Positions 1 through 8,708 of a stretch of DNA of 8,708 bases are shown here, piece by piece; the first letter of the stretch is position 1; each line of letters starts with the position of its first letter. Under the pieces are notes generated by a model. That model was not told the origin of the DNA, searched no databases, and saw only the letters and a list, made by a program, of their open reading frames with translations. Source of the stretch: Chloroflexota bacterium (GTDB taxonomy: Bacteria > Chloroflexota > Limnocylindria > Limnocylindrales > CSP1-4); contig JANYAA010000062.1 of NCBI GenBank assembly GCA_025355255.1, positions 1 through 8,708 on the forward strand, written 5' to 3'. Made by a program: the position numbers and the translations under genes.

Positions 1-310
1 CGGGGTTCCGGGACAGCCGCCCAAGGGCGCCGAGCGAGGCGAGGACGATGGCCAGGATGATCGAGCAGAACGCCACGAGGACGGTCATCCCCGCGCCGCC
101 GACGATGAACGGGATGACGGAGGTCAGGAACTTCGCGTCGAGCTTGATCGTGAACAGCACGAAGGCGATGAGCCCGGCCAGGATGATCATCCAGACCAGG
201 AAGAACTGCGTGCGCCAATACCGGCCTCGGCGGCGATCGCTCGCCGTGATCAGGACGCCCAGATCGGGCAACCCTTGGGCCGATGGGGCCGCGCCAGACC
301 CGAAGGACAT
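1..310 (-). CDS. Amino acid ABC transporter permease, HisM type (partial, N-terminus only)
   Basis: This is the first 103 codons of an inner-membrane permease that continues past the left edge. The ATG at 310-308 is preceded by a Shine-Dalgarno-like GGGAGAG (315-321). The N-terminal 35 residues are polar and end in a basic stretch (DRRRGRYWR, 25-33). A hydrophobic helix follows at about residues 36-55, then FLTSVIPFIVGGAGMTVLVA (61-80) leading into a second helix up to about residue 93, and a GALGRLSRNP turn (94-103). The pattern of hydrophobic helix, GG-x-GMTVL and ALGRLSR matches the start of the transmembrane domain in polar amino acid permeases of the HisM/GlnP family. The gene lies 77 bp downstream of a family-3 substrate-binding lipoprotein on the same strand, which supports the assignment. 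In this family the permease forms the channel with an ATPase, which should lie further left. The substrate is unknown. Confidence 0.8.
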   Translation of the reverse strand, partial: MSFGSGAAPSAQGLPDLGVLITASDRRRGRYWRTQFFLVWMIILAGLIAFVLFTIKLDAKFLTSVIPFIVGGAGMTVLVAFCSIILAIVLASLGALGRLSRNP

Positions 311-341
311 CCGTCTCTCCCTCGTGCAGGGTTGGAAGAAA

Positions 342-375
342 CGAGGCCCCGCCGCGTCGGGGCGACAGGGCCTCG
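342..375 (-). terminator. Intercistronic hairpin with short U-rich tail
   Basis: The 8-bp arms at 342-349 and 368-375 (CGAGGCCC / GGGCCTCG) are perfectly complementary. A competing inner stem, GCCCCG / CGGGGC at 346-351 and 358-363, has a 6-nt loop. Read on the minus strand, the hairpin is followed by TTTCTTCC, a short imperfect U-tract. It lies between the substrate-binding protein stop and the permease start. It may be a leaky terminator or an mRNA-stabilising stem-loop that keeps the binding protein more abundant than the permease. This role is inferred from position and known importer operons. Confidence 0.5.
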
Positions 376-387
376 AGCGATTCGAGG

Positions 388-1341
388 TTACGGCTTCAGG
401 GTGACGTCCTTCTGCAGGTACTTCATCGAGATCGCGGTCAACGTGCCGTCCGCATGCATCTCGTCAACGATCTTGTTCAGCAGCGGGAGCAGGGAGCTGT
501 CGTCAGGGCCGCTCCTGTCGATCGCGAACGCGACGGAGATCGTGAATGTCACGTCTGGAAGGACACGGATCTTGGCGCCCTTTGCAACCGCGTTGGTGAG
601 GCTGTTCTCGTTGGCGGCCAGAGCGTCGAACTTGCGGCCGGCCATGATGGCCTGGACGCACAGGTTGTCTGTATCCAACGACGTGACATTCGAACCCGCG
701 GGCACGGGCAGCATCTTGGGGTCGACGATCTCGAGCGTGCCCTTGAGCCACTGCTCGTAGGTGGTGGAGGCGCCGACGCACCACGTGGCGTTGACGAGGT
801 CCGCGACCTTCTGCGCGGTCGAGGCGGTCGGGACCGCGACGGAGCCGAAATCGTAGTAGTACGGGTTGACGAAGTCCACGACCTTTGCGCGGGTCTTGGT
901 GACGGACATCGAGCCGACCGAGATGTCCCAGCGGCCGGCCCACGAGCCCGCAGTGATCAGGTCCCAGTTGGGGGTCTGCCAGTCGATCGCGAGGTCCTTG
1001 CCGACGACCTTGGACAGCCGCTTCACAGCCTCGACGGCGGTGGCGTTGTCAAAGCCGTCGAAGGTGTTGGTGGCCGGATCAAGGAACGAGAACGGGGCGT
1101 AGTTGGGGTCGGTAGAGATGCGGACCTTGCCCGAGGCCAGGATCTTGCCCAGCAGCGAGTTGGGATCAACCGTGGGGGCAGGAGTTGGCGTGGCCGGGGC
1201 CGGGGTGGCCGTGGCAGCGGCCGACGGGACAGCCGTCGCCGTGCCGGTCGGGGCGGGGGTCGGGGTAGCGGCAGAGCCACAGGCCGCCACGAGGATTGCG
1301 GCCGCAGACAACAGCGCCGCGAACCGAACGCGATTCGTCAC
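388..1341 (-). CDS. ABC transporter substrate-binding lipoprotein, family 3 (amino-acid type)
   Basis: This 317-residue lipoprotein should capture a small polar solute, probably an amino acid, outside the membrane and deliver it to the permease encoded downstream. It has a lipoprotein signal (MTNRVRFAALLSAAAILVAAC) with lipobox VAAC and Cys21 as the lipidated residue. A Thr/Pro/Ala-rich linker of about 38 residues (22-60) follows. The bilobed domain begins near residue 63 and shows GKVRISTDPNYAPFSF (71-86), GRWDISVGSMSVTKTRAKVV (136-155) and DFVNPYYYDFGSVAV (156-170), the typical SBP_bac_3 signature in which Arg151 would bind the ligand carboxylate. The usual acidic residue after the AGR-x-DA segment is not clear here; the sequence reads AGRKFDALAANEN (234-246). 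Cys188 and Cys228 might form a disulfide. The start is GTG, fixed by a GGAGGAGGAG Shine-Dalgarno six bases upstream. The ligand cannot be read from the sequence. Confidence 0.9.
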   Translation of the reverse strand: MTNRVRFAALLSAAAILVAACGSAATPTPAPTGTATAVPSAAATATPAPATPTPAPTVDPNSLLGKILASGKVRISTDPNYAPFSFLDPATNTFDGFDNATAVEAVKRLSKVVGKDLAIDWQTPNWDLITAGSWAGRWDISVGSMSVTKTRAKVVDFVNPYYYDFGSVAVPTASTAQKVADLVNATWCVGASTTYEQWLKGTLEIVDPKMLPVPAGSNVTSLDTDNLCVQAIMAGRKFDALAANENSLTNAVAKGAKIRVLPDVTFTISVAFAIDRSGPDDSSLLPLLNKIVDEMHADGTLTAISMKYLQKDVTLKP

Positions 1342-1347
1342 GAGTTT

Positions 1348-1357
1348 CTCCTCCTCC
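1348..1357 (-). promoter_or_regulatory. Strong ribosome binding site of the substrate-binding lipoprotein gene
   Basis: Minus-strand GGAGGAGGAG lies 6 nt before the GTG start at 1341. It is the strongest Shine-Dalgarno in the window, fits a highly expressed binding protein, and decides in favour of the GTG start. Confidence 0.75.
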
Positions 1358-1445
1358 AGGTCACGATGACCGGCGGGTTGGGCGCGGGACGAGCGCTCGA
1401 GCCAGCCGCAGTTGCGCGGGCCATCCGGCCCATCCGAACGCGGGC

Positions 1446-1474
1446 ACTATCGCATGTCCCGCAGGGCCGGACAA
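1446..1474 (-). promoter_or_regulatory. Candidate sigma70-type promoter for the binding-protein gene
   Basis: On the minus strand, TTGTCC (1469-1474, 4 of 6 to TTGACA) is separated by exactly 17 bp from GATAGT (1446-1451, 4 of 6 to TATAAT). Transcription would begin near 1439 and leave a leader of about 98 nt. The spacing is ideal but the hexamers are only moderate. The rest of the 1342-1536 gap shows no other convincing signal. Confidence 0.35.
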
Positions 1475-1536
1475 TACAAACGCGCACGCCGCTCTGCTCT
1501 GGCCGTCGCGCGGTGCATGGCCACGCCCAGATCCCC

Positions 1537-4967
<3,431 letters not shown>

Positions 4968-5022
4968 CTAGGTTGGCGTGTCAGCGGTGCTTGAATGGCT
5001 GGGGACACGGAGCGAGGCCAGC

Positions 5023-5029
5023 GGAGGAG
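5023..5029 (+). promoter_or_regulatory. Ribosome binding site fixing the SDR start
   Basis: GGAGGAG lies 6 nt before the ATG at 5036. The open frame extends far upstream, antisense to ligA, but this site and the fold's usual beginning place the true start here. Confidence 0.75.
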
Positions 5030-5035
5030 CAGGGC

Positions 5036-5836
5036 ATGCAGGCAGCGGGCAAGGTCATCGTCGTCACCGGAGCAGGCTCCGGTATGGGCCGCGAGGTTGC
5101 CCTGGAGCTCATCCGGCGCGGCGCCAAGGTGGCCGCCGTGGACCTCAACGAGGCCACCCTGCGGGAGACCGCCGGGCTGGCTGCCAACGCGGACGCCATC
5201 TCCACCCACGTGCTCAACATCACGGACCGAGCTGGCGTCGAGGCGCTGCCGCAGTCCGTCATCGACCGGTTTGGCACTGTGGACGGCATCTTCAACTGTG
5301 CCGGCATCATCCAGCCGTTTGTAAAGCTGGCGGAGCTTGACTACGGCGCCATCGACCGCGTGATGGACGTCAACTTCCGCGGCACGCTGTACATGGTCAA
5401 GGCGCTCCTGCCGCACTTCCTCAAGCGCCCCGAGGCACACATCGTGAACATCTCCAGCATGGGCGGGTTCCTGCCGGTGCCCGGTCAGTCGATCTACGGC
5501 GCGTCAAAGGCGGCGGTCAAACTGATGACCGAGGGCCTCTGGGCAGAACTTGCGGACACCAACGTCCACGTGACGGTGATCTTCCCGGGCGCCGTGGCCA
5601 CCAACATCACCACAAACTCCGGCGTCGCCATTCCGGCGATGGGCGGCGGGGGCAAGCAGCCCAAGACGCTCACCGCACAGGCGGCCGCCCTCGAGATCCT
5701 CAAGGCGTTTGAGTCGAACGCGTTCCGGGCGTGCGTCGGCGGTGACTCGCGGTTCATGGACCGTTTCTACCGGCTCAGCCCCAAGCGCGCGACAGGTCTC
5801 ATCGCCAAGCAGATGAAGAGCCTGCTGGCGAAGTAG
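5036..5836 (+). CDS. Short-chain dehydrogenase/reductase (classical SDR)
   Basis: This 266-residue soluble oxidoreductase of the classical SDR family interconverts an alcohol and a carbonyl using NAD(P). The nucleotide-binding motif TGAGSGMG is at 11-18, and Asp36 at the end of the second strand (AAVDLN) favours NAD(H) over NADP(H). The structural NCAG is at 87-90. The catalytic set is Asn113 (MDVNFRG), Ser141 (VNISSMGG), Tyr154 and Lys158 (YGASK). The loop after the active site, IFPGAVATNITTN, is also typical. The C-terminal RFYRLSPKRATGLIAKQMKS is a basic tail of a kind I recall from some SDRs, possibly acting on lipid-like substrates, though that is only an impression. The length fits the family. 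The gene is divergent from ligA and is followed after 13 bp by a small gene and then the ankyrin gene, probably in one transcript. The substrate is unknown. Confidence 0.93.
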   Translation: MQAAGKVIVVTGAGSGMGREVALELIRRGAKVAAVDLNEATLRETAGLAANADAISTHVLNITDRAGVEALPQSVIDRFGTVDGIFNCAGIIQPFVKLAELDYGAIDRVMDVNFRGTLYMVKALLPHFLKRPEAHIVNISSMGGFLPVPGQSIYGASKAAVKLMTEGLWAELADTNVHVTVIFPGAVATNITTNSGVAIPAMGGGGKQPKTLTAQAAALEILKAFESNAFRACVGGDSRFMDRFYRLSPKRATGLIAKQMKSLLAK

Positions 5837-5849
5837 CGCAAACCCGACC

Positions 5850-6164
5850 ATGCCGAGCCTTCGGGGCCTGATCGACACCATCTCGCTGTTCCTGCCAACG
5901 CCCGGCGAGCCGAAGACCGCTGCCACGGGGGCCACTGACGATGCCGCCTTCCGCGATCTGCCCGCGGCCGAGTGGCTCCCGCGCGCGGTGATCGTCATCG
6001 GGATGGTGCGCGGGAGTCCGGTGGCGGGTCAGAGCCTGACCGAAGGGCGGATCGCCGAGATCGCGGACCTGCCGCGCGACGAGCGTTCGGCCCGCCTCCA
6101 ACTGCTCGTCGAAGAGCAGCGCAGCCTGCGCAGCCATCGCGGCTTGACGGGGTTTAGCCGGTAG
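5850..6164 (+). CDS. Small hypothetical protein (104 aa)
   Basis: I do not recognise this protein. It begins 13 bp after the SDR stop and ends 9 bp before the next start. About 87% of its codons end in G or C, like its neighbours, so it is likely a true gene rather than spacer. The N-terminus MPSLRGLIDTISLFLPTPGE is mildly hydrophobic. The middle, AAEWLPRAVIVIGMVRGSPV (39-58), has a short hydrophobic strand or helix too brief to be a clear membrane span. The C-terminal half is rich in Arg, Glu and Leu (RLQLLVEEQRSLRSHRG, 82-98) and is predicted to be an amphipathic helix. There is no clear Shine-Dalgarno before the ATG, which fits translational coupling to the SDR. No cysteines or recognisable catalytic motif are present. 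Confidence 0.6.
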   Translation: MPSLRGLIDTISLFLPTPGEPKTAATGATDDAAFRDLPAAEWLPRAVIVIGMVRGSPVAGQSLTEGRIAEIADLPRDERSARLQLLVEEQRSLRSHRGLTGFSR

Positions 6165-6173
6165 GCTGCGCCG

Positions 6174-7241
6174 ATGACGAAAGACGACCTGCTCGCCGAG
6201 ATCCTGAACAGCCACGCGCCCATCGCCGCTGCGGGGCTGCTGCTGCCCGGTGCCGCGCTTGCCGAGCCGGTGCCCGGCGCCGACATGGACGGCTGGACGC
6301 GGAAGGACATCCTGGCGCACGTCGCTTGGTGGAACGAGCGCTCAACGCGGATGATCGCCGGGGTGCGCGCCGACGTTGACCCGTTTCCGCCGGCGGACGC
6401 CGAGTGGGACCTGGATACGCAGAACGCCGACACGCTCGCGGCGCACCGGGAGCGCCCCGCCACCGACGTGGTGGCCTGGGAAGCGGCATCGTTCCGCGCG
6501 CTGGTCGCCGCCGTTGCCGGCGCAACCCCGGCCGAGCTCTTCACGCCGGTCTACCGCCCCTGGCTGGTGGACGGCAGCCTAGCCGACGTAATTGCCGAGG
6601 ACTCGTACCTCCACTACCCCGAGCACGTGCCGCACCTGGCTTGGACGGCGCCCGATGCCGACCTTCGCCTGCACGCCCCCGCGGAAGCCGGCAATGCCGA
6701 TGCAGTGCGCTCGCTGCTTGCTGATGACGCCGGCCTAGGCGATAGGGATGCCGCCGGGCAGACGCCGCTGATGGCCGCGATCCGCGGCGGGCATGCGGCG
6801 GTTGCGCATCTGCTGCTGGACGCAGGCGCCGAGGTGGATGCGCGCGACCGGCGGCTGGACACGCCGTTCCTTGCGGCAGGCCGGGCCGGGAACGCGCCGC
6901 TGCTGGAGCTGCTCGCCGCGGCCGGCGCCGATCCCGCGCTCACCAACCGGTACGGCGGCACGGCGCTGATCCCCGCCTGCGAACGCGGGCACCTGGACGC
7001 GGTCCGTGTGCTGCTGACGCAGACGGATGTGGACGTGAACCACGTCAACCACCTCGGCTGGACCGGGCTGATGGAGGCGGTGGTCCTGGCCGATGGCGGG
7101 CCGGTCCAGCAGGAGATCGTCCGGCTGCTGCTTGCCCACGGGGCCGATGCCTCCAATCCGGACCTTGAGGGCGTCACGCCGCTCGAGCACGCACGCCGCC
7201 TGGGCTACACGGCGATCGCCGCGATGCTGGACGGGGGTTAG
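6174..7241 (+). CDS. DinB-like four-helix domain fused to ankyrin repeats
   Basis: This 355-residue protein has two parts. Residues 1-160 resemble the DinB / YfiT / ClbS-like four-helix bundle: GWTRKDILAHVAWWNE (40-55) carries His49, and SYLHYPEHVPHL (144-155) carries an HxxxH pair, His147 and His151. Together these could form the three-His metal site of DinB-type thiol-dependent enzymes. Residues 164-355 hold about six ankyrin repeats, with TPLMAAIRGGHAAVAHLLLD (197-216), TPFLAAGRAGNAPLLELLAA (230-249), NRYGGTALIPACERGHLDAV (258-277), NHVNHLGWTGLMEAV (289-303) and TPLEHARRLGYTAIAAML (335-352). The NRYGGTALIPA...DVNHVN-LGW run is typical of a common bacterial ankyrin family. The start ATG has only a weak TAGG upstream, 9 bp after the previous stop. 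It has no signal peptide and is probably cytoplasmic. Ankyrin repeats bind proteins, so the fusion may link an enzyme to a partner. The function is not known. Confidence 0.85.
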   Translation: MTKDDLLAEILNSHAPIAAAGLLLPGAALAEPVPGADMDGWTRKDILAHVAWWNERSTRMIAGVRADVDPFPPADAEWDLDTQNADTLAAHRERPATDVVAWEAASFRALVAAVAGATPAELFTPVYRPWLVDGSLADVIAEDSYLHYPEHVPHLAWTAPDADLRLHAPAEAGNADAVRSLLADDAGLGDRDAAGQTPLMAAIRGGHAAVAHLLLDAGAEVDARDRRLDTPFLAAGRAGNAPLLELLAAAGADPALTNRYGGTALIPACERGHLDAVRVLLTQTDVDVNHVNHLGWTGLMEAVVLADGGPVQQEIVRLLLAHGADASNPDLEGVTPLEHARRLGYTAIAAMLDGG

Positions 7242-7291
7242 CCGACCAGCCAGGCGATCCGCCGCTCGCCGTCCCGCCCACCGCGCGTCCG

Positions 7292-7429
7292 TCCCGGAGC
7301 GACAAGGGTTCCGCGCCGGGACGCTTGTCCCGCCGGGAGCGACGCGTGTCCCGCGATGAGGCGCCCCCACGCAACAACCTGCGCCAAGGACGGGACTCGT
7401 TCCACGGCCGAACCGTTGTCGCTCCGGGA
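7292..7429. repeat. Intergenic cluster of three 19-nt units, two direct and one inverted
   Basis: The unit is GGAGCGAC-NNNN-GTYCSGC. Copies lie at 7296-7314 and 7336-7354 on the plus strand, 40 bp apart, and at 7407-7425 on the minus strand. With flanks, the first and third copies form a 20-bp inverted repeat (7292-7311 with 7410-7429) with one mismatch. Between the two direct copies lies a partial copy: GACGCTTGTCCCGC at 7320-7333 differs at one base from 7341-7354. The cluster occupies the gap between two convergent genes (7242-7446). No ORF of note or other gene is seen in this gap. It could be a REP-like element, a protein-binding array or a structured terminator. Confidence 0.6.
7317..7332. 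terminator. Small perfect hairpin between convergent genes
   Basis: CGGGAC-GCTT-GTCCCG forms a perfect 6-bp stem with a 4-nt loop, 76 bp after the ankyrin gene stop. No U-tract follows on either strand, so a terminator role is only possible. It lies inside the repeat cluster. Confidence 0.3.
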
Positions 7430-7443
7430 GGGATGCTGGAACG
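7398..7443 (-). terminator. Inverted repeat just after the helicase stop
   Basis: The 7-bp arms CGTTCCA (7398-7404) and TGGAACG (7437-7443) are perfectly complementary and enclose 32 nt that contain the inverted copy of the intergenic repeat unit. It begins four bases after the helicase stop on the minus strand. There is no U-tract, so this is a weak candidate for a helicase terminator or 3' stabilising structure. Confidence 0.25.
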
Positions 7444-7446
7444 GCG

Positions 7447-8708
7447 CTAGCCGATCAGCTCCAGCCCCGCGAGGCTCGCCAGCAGCGTCTTGCGCCCGGC
7501 CATCGGGTCCTTGAAGCCCACCATGACCTCCTCGTCGTCGCGCGTGAGCTTGGACGAGATGACGATGCCGTCGCCCCAGCGCGGGTGGCGGACGCGGTCG
7601 CCGTCGCGGTAGCGGCGCTCGCCCGGCACAATCGGCCGCGACGGGATGACGCCGGCGCCCTGAGCGCCGCGGGGCTGCTGCCCCAGCGAGCCCGACGGTG
7701 CGCCCGCGGCAAACGCGTCGCGCTTGGCGCCCAAGTCACGCGACGGCCGGAACGGCTCCCCGGCGACCGGGGCGCCGGGCGTGCCGCTCCCCTGCCGCCA
7801 CGCGCCGCCCGCGGGCCGCGCGCCGCCCATGAGGCGAGAGCCGCGCTCGCGGAAGACGAGGTCAGGGTCCAGCTCCGCGCCGAAGTCGGCCCCGCCGCGG
7901 TCCAGCCGCGGGCCGGTCATGAGCTCGGGCGGGATCTCCATGAGAAACCGCGACGGCACGCTGTTGCCCCCGCCGCCCCACGTCGCGCGGCGCCAGGCGT
8001 GCGAGAGGAACAGCCGCCGCTTCGCCCGCGTGATGCCCACGTATGCGAGCCGGCGCTCCTCCTCCAACTCTTTCTCGTCGTCGAGCGCGCGGTTGTGCGG
8101 GAACAGCCCCTCCTCCATCCCCGCGATAAACACCACGGGGAACTCCAGGCCCTTCGCCGCGTGGAGCGTGATCATCGTGACGGCGTCGGCCTCGCCCTCG
8201 TAGGAGTCCTGGTCCGCGACAAGCGCCGTGTCCTCCAGCAGCCGGTCCAGCGCGTCGAGGGGCGCCAGGTCCTCATACCGCGTGGAGACCGAGCGCAACT
8301 CCAGCAGGTTGGCCCAGCGGTCCTCGCCGTCCTCGCTGCCGTCGGCCAGCATTGCGCGGTACCCCGAGGCCTCGAGCACCTCGTCCAGCAGCTCCGGCAG
8401 CGGCAGCACGCCGAGGCGCTTGCGCAGCCGCTCCACGAGCGCGGTGAACCCGCCGACGGCCGTCCGGATCCGTGGCGCCAACCCCTCGACCTGCCCGTCC
8501 GCACCGGCCTGCAGCGCCGCCAGAACGTTCCCGTCGTGCGTGTCGGCCCAGCGGCGGATGGCCTCAAGGCTTCGATCGCCGATACCGCGCGCCGGCACGT
8601 TGAGGACGCGGTCGAAGGACACCGAGTCCGTATCCGAGCGCAGGATACGCAGATAGGCCAGCGACCTTGACCTCGCGCCGCTGGTAGAACCGCGTCCCGC
8701 CAACGAGC
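7447..8708 (-). CDS. pcrA: PcrA/UvrD-type DNA helicase, C-terminal part (partial, frameshifted)
   Basis: This is the C-terminal part of a superfamily 1 ATP-driven 3'-5' DNA helicase used in repair and replication-fork processing. The frame closing at 7447 (residues counted from 8703) shows SFDRVLNVPARGIGDRSLEA (29-48), motif V TMITLHAAKGLEFPVVFIAG followed by MEEGLFPH (176-203), and motif VI EEERRLAYVGITRAKRR (214-230), whose arginine contacts ATP. After a Gly/Pro/Ala-rich linker (about 270-365), the Tudor-like C-terminal domain typical of PcrA appears as YRDGDRVRHPRWGDGIVIS (365-383) and KTLLASLAGLELI (405-417). The N-terminal half lies beyond the right edge. The first 13 codons of this frame are not native. 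The expected sequence GGTRFYQRREVK is in another frame (8707-8666), so the gene is broken near 8665. The apparent TTG start at 8703 is an artefact of this break. Gene name by family resemblance. Confidence 0.9.
   Translation of the reverse strand, partial: SLAGRGSTSGARSRSLAYLRILRSDTDSVSFDRVLNVPARGIGDRSLEAIRRWADTHDGNVLAALQAGADGQVEGLAPRIRTAVGGFTALVERLRKRLGVLPLPELLDEVLEASGYRAMLADGSEDGEDRWANLLELRSVSTRYEDLAPLDALDRLLEDTALVADQDSYEGEADAVTMITLHAAKGLEFPVVFIAGMEEGLFPHNRALDDEKELEEERRLAYVGITRAKRRLFLSHAWRRATWGGGGNSVPSRFLMEIPPELMTGPRLDRGGADFGAELDPDLVFRERGSRLMGGARPAGGAWRQGSGTPGAPVAGEPFRPSRDLGAKRDAFAAGAPSGSLGQQPRGAQGAGVIPSRPIVPGERRYRDGDRVRHPRWGDGIVISSKLTRDDEEVMVGFKDPMAGRKTLLASLAGLELIG
8664..8666 (-). other. 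Frameshift point in the helicase gene
   Basis: LVGGTRFYQRREVK is read from 8707 to 8666 and SLAYLRILRS is read from 8664 onward in another frame, with a single base (8665) between them. The family reads EVKD-x-LAYLR here, so two bases of the Asp codon appear to be missing. If unrepaired, the upstream frame stops at 8564-8566, before motifs V and VI. Confidence 0.8.

Noticed and set aside
1141..1280. Repetitive GC-rich tract in the binding protein gene as a DNA repeat
   Set aside because: It encodes the Thr/Pro/Ala linker after the lipobox, so codon repetition explains it.
1481..1512. Possible terminator after the DAO-family gene
   Set aside because: Only a 5-bp stem (CGCGC/GCGCG) with a long loop precedes TTTGTATTG on the minus strand. 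It is too weak to call and overlaps the region used by the candidate promoter.
4968..4996. Plus-strand promoter for the SDR (CTAGGT and TTGAAT)
   Set aside because: The spacing is 17 bp but the -35 match is poor. I cannot support it over chance.
6144..6167. TTGACG and TAGGCT before the ankyrin gene as a promoter
   Set aside because: The spacer is only 12 bp, too short for sigma70 recognition, and the stretch lies inside the end of the previous coding region.
7585..8670. Plus-strand open frame (361 codons) opposite the helicase
   Set aside because: It is antisense to a gene with clear motifs V and VI and has no recognisable domain.

Overview
This is a high-GC window with strong G/C bias at third codon positions. 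It is packed with bacterial housekeeping and small metabolic genes. The lipoprotein has a long Thr/Pro/Ala-rich linker after its lipobox, GTG starts are common, and the genes are compact and overlapping. These traits suggest a Gram-positive-like or Chloroflexota-type lineage, possibly from a metagenome assembly. This placement is inferred from general style and no marker gene proves it. I see no rRNA, tRNA, CRISPR array, insertion sequence, integrase or phage gene.

Left part (1-4947, all minus strand), read in transcription order. It starts with ligA, an NAD-dependent DNA ligase with a candidate near-leaderless promoter. Next is a DAO-family FAD oxidoreductase whose GTG start overlaps the ligA stop by four bases. 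A gap of about 195 bp carries a candidate sigma70 promoter. A family-3 amino-acid-type ABC substrate-binding lipoprotein follows, then a hairpin with a short U-rich tail, and finally the start of a HisM-type permease that runs off the left edge. The oxidoreductase and the importer could form an amino acid uptake and oxidation module, but this rests on proximity only.

Middle part (4948-7241, plus strand), divergent from ligA. It holds a classical SDR dehydrogenase, a 104-residue protein I do not recognise, and a protein joining an N-terminal DinB-like four-helix domain to C-terminal ankyrin repeats. The three genes are 13 and 9 bp apart and probably form one operon.

Right part. The convergent gap 7242-7446 holds three copies of a 19-nt unit, two direct and one inverted, plus smaller hairpins. 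After it comes the C-terminal half of a PcrA/UvrD superfamily 1 helicase on the minus strand, running off the right edge. Its reading frame is broken at about 8665 by what looks like a 2-nt deletion inside the conserved EVKD-x-LAYLR segment.

Most of the window is ordinary. The points most worth a second look are the DinB-ankyrin fusion with its two partners, the intergenic repeat cluster, and the helicase frameshift. I found nothing that I can defend as a new defence or mobile system.
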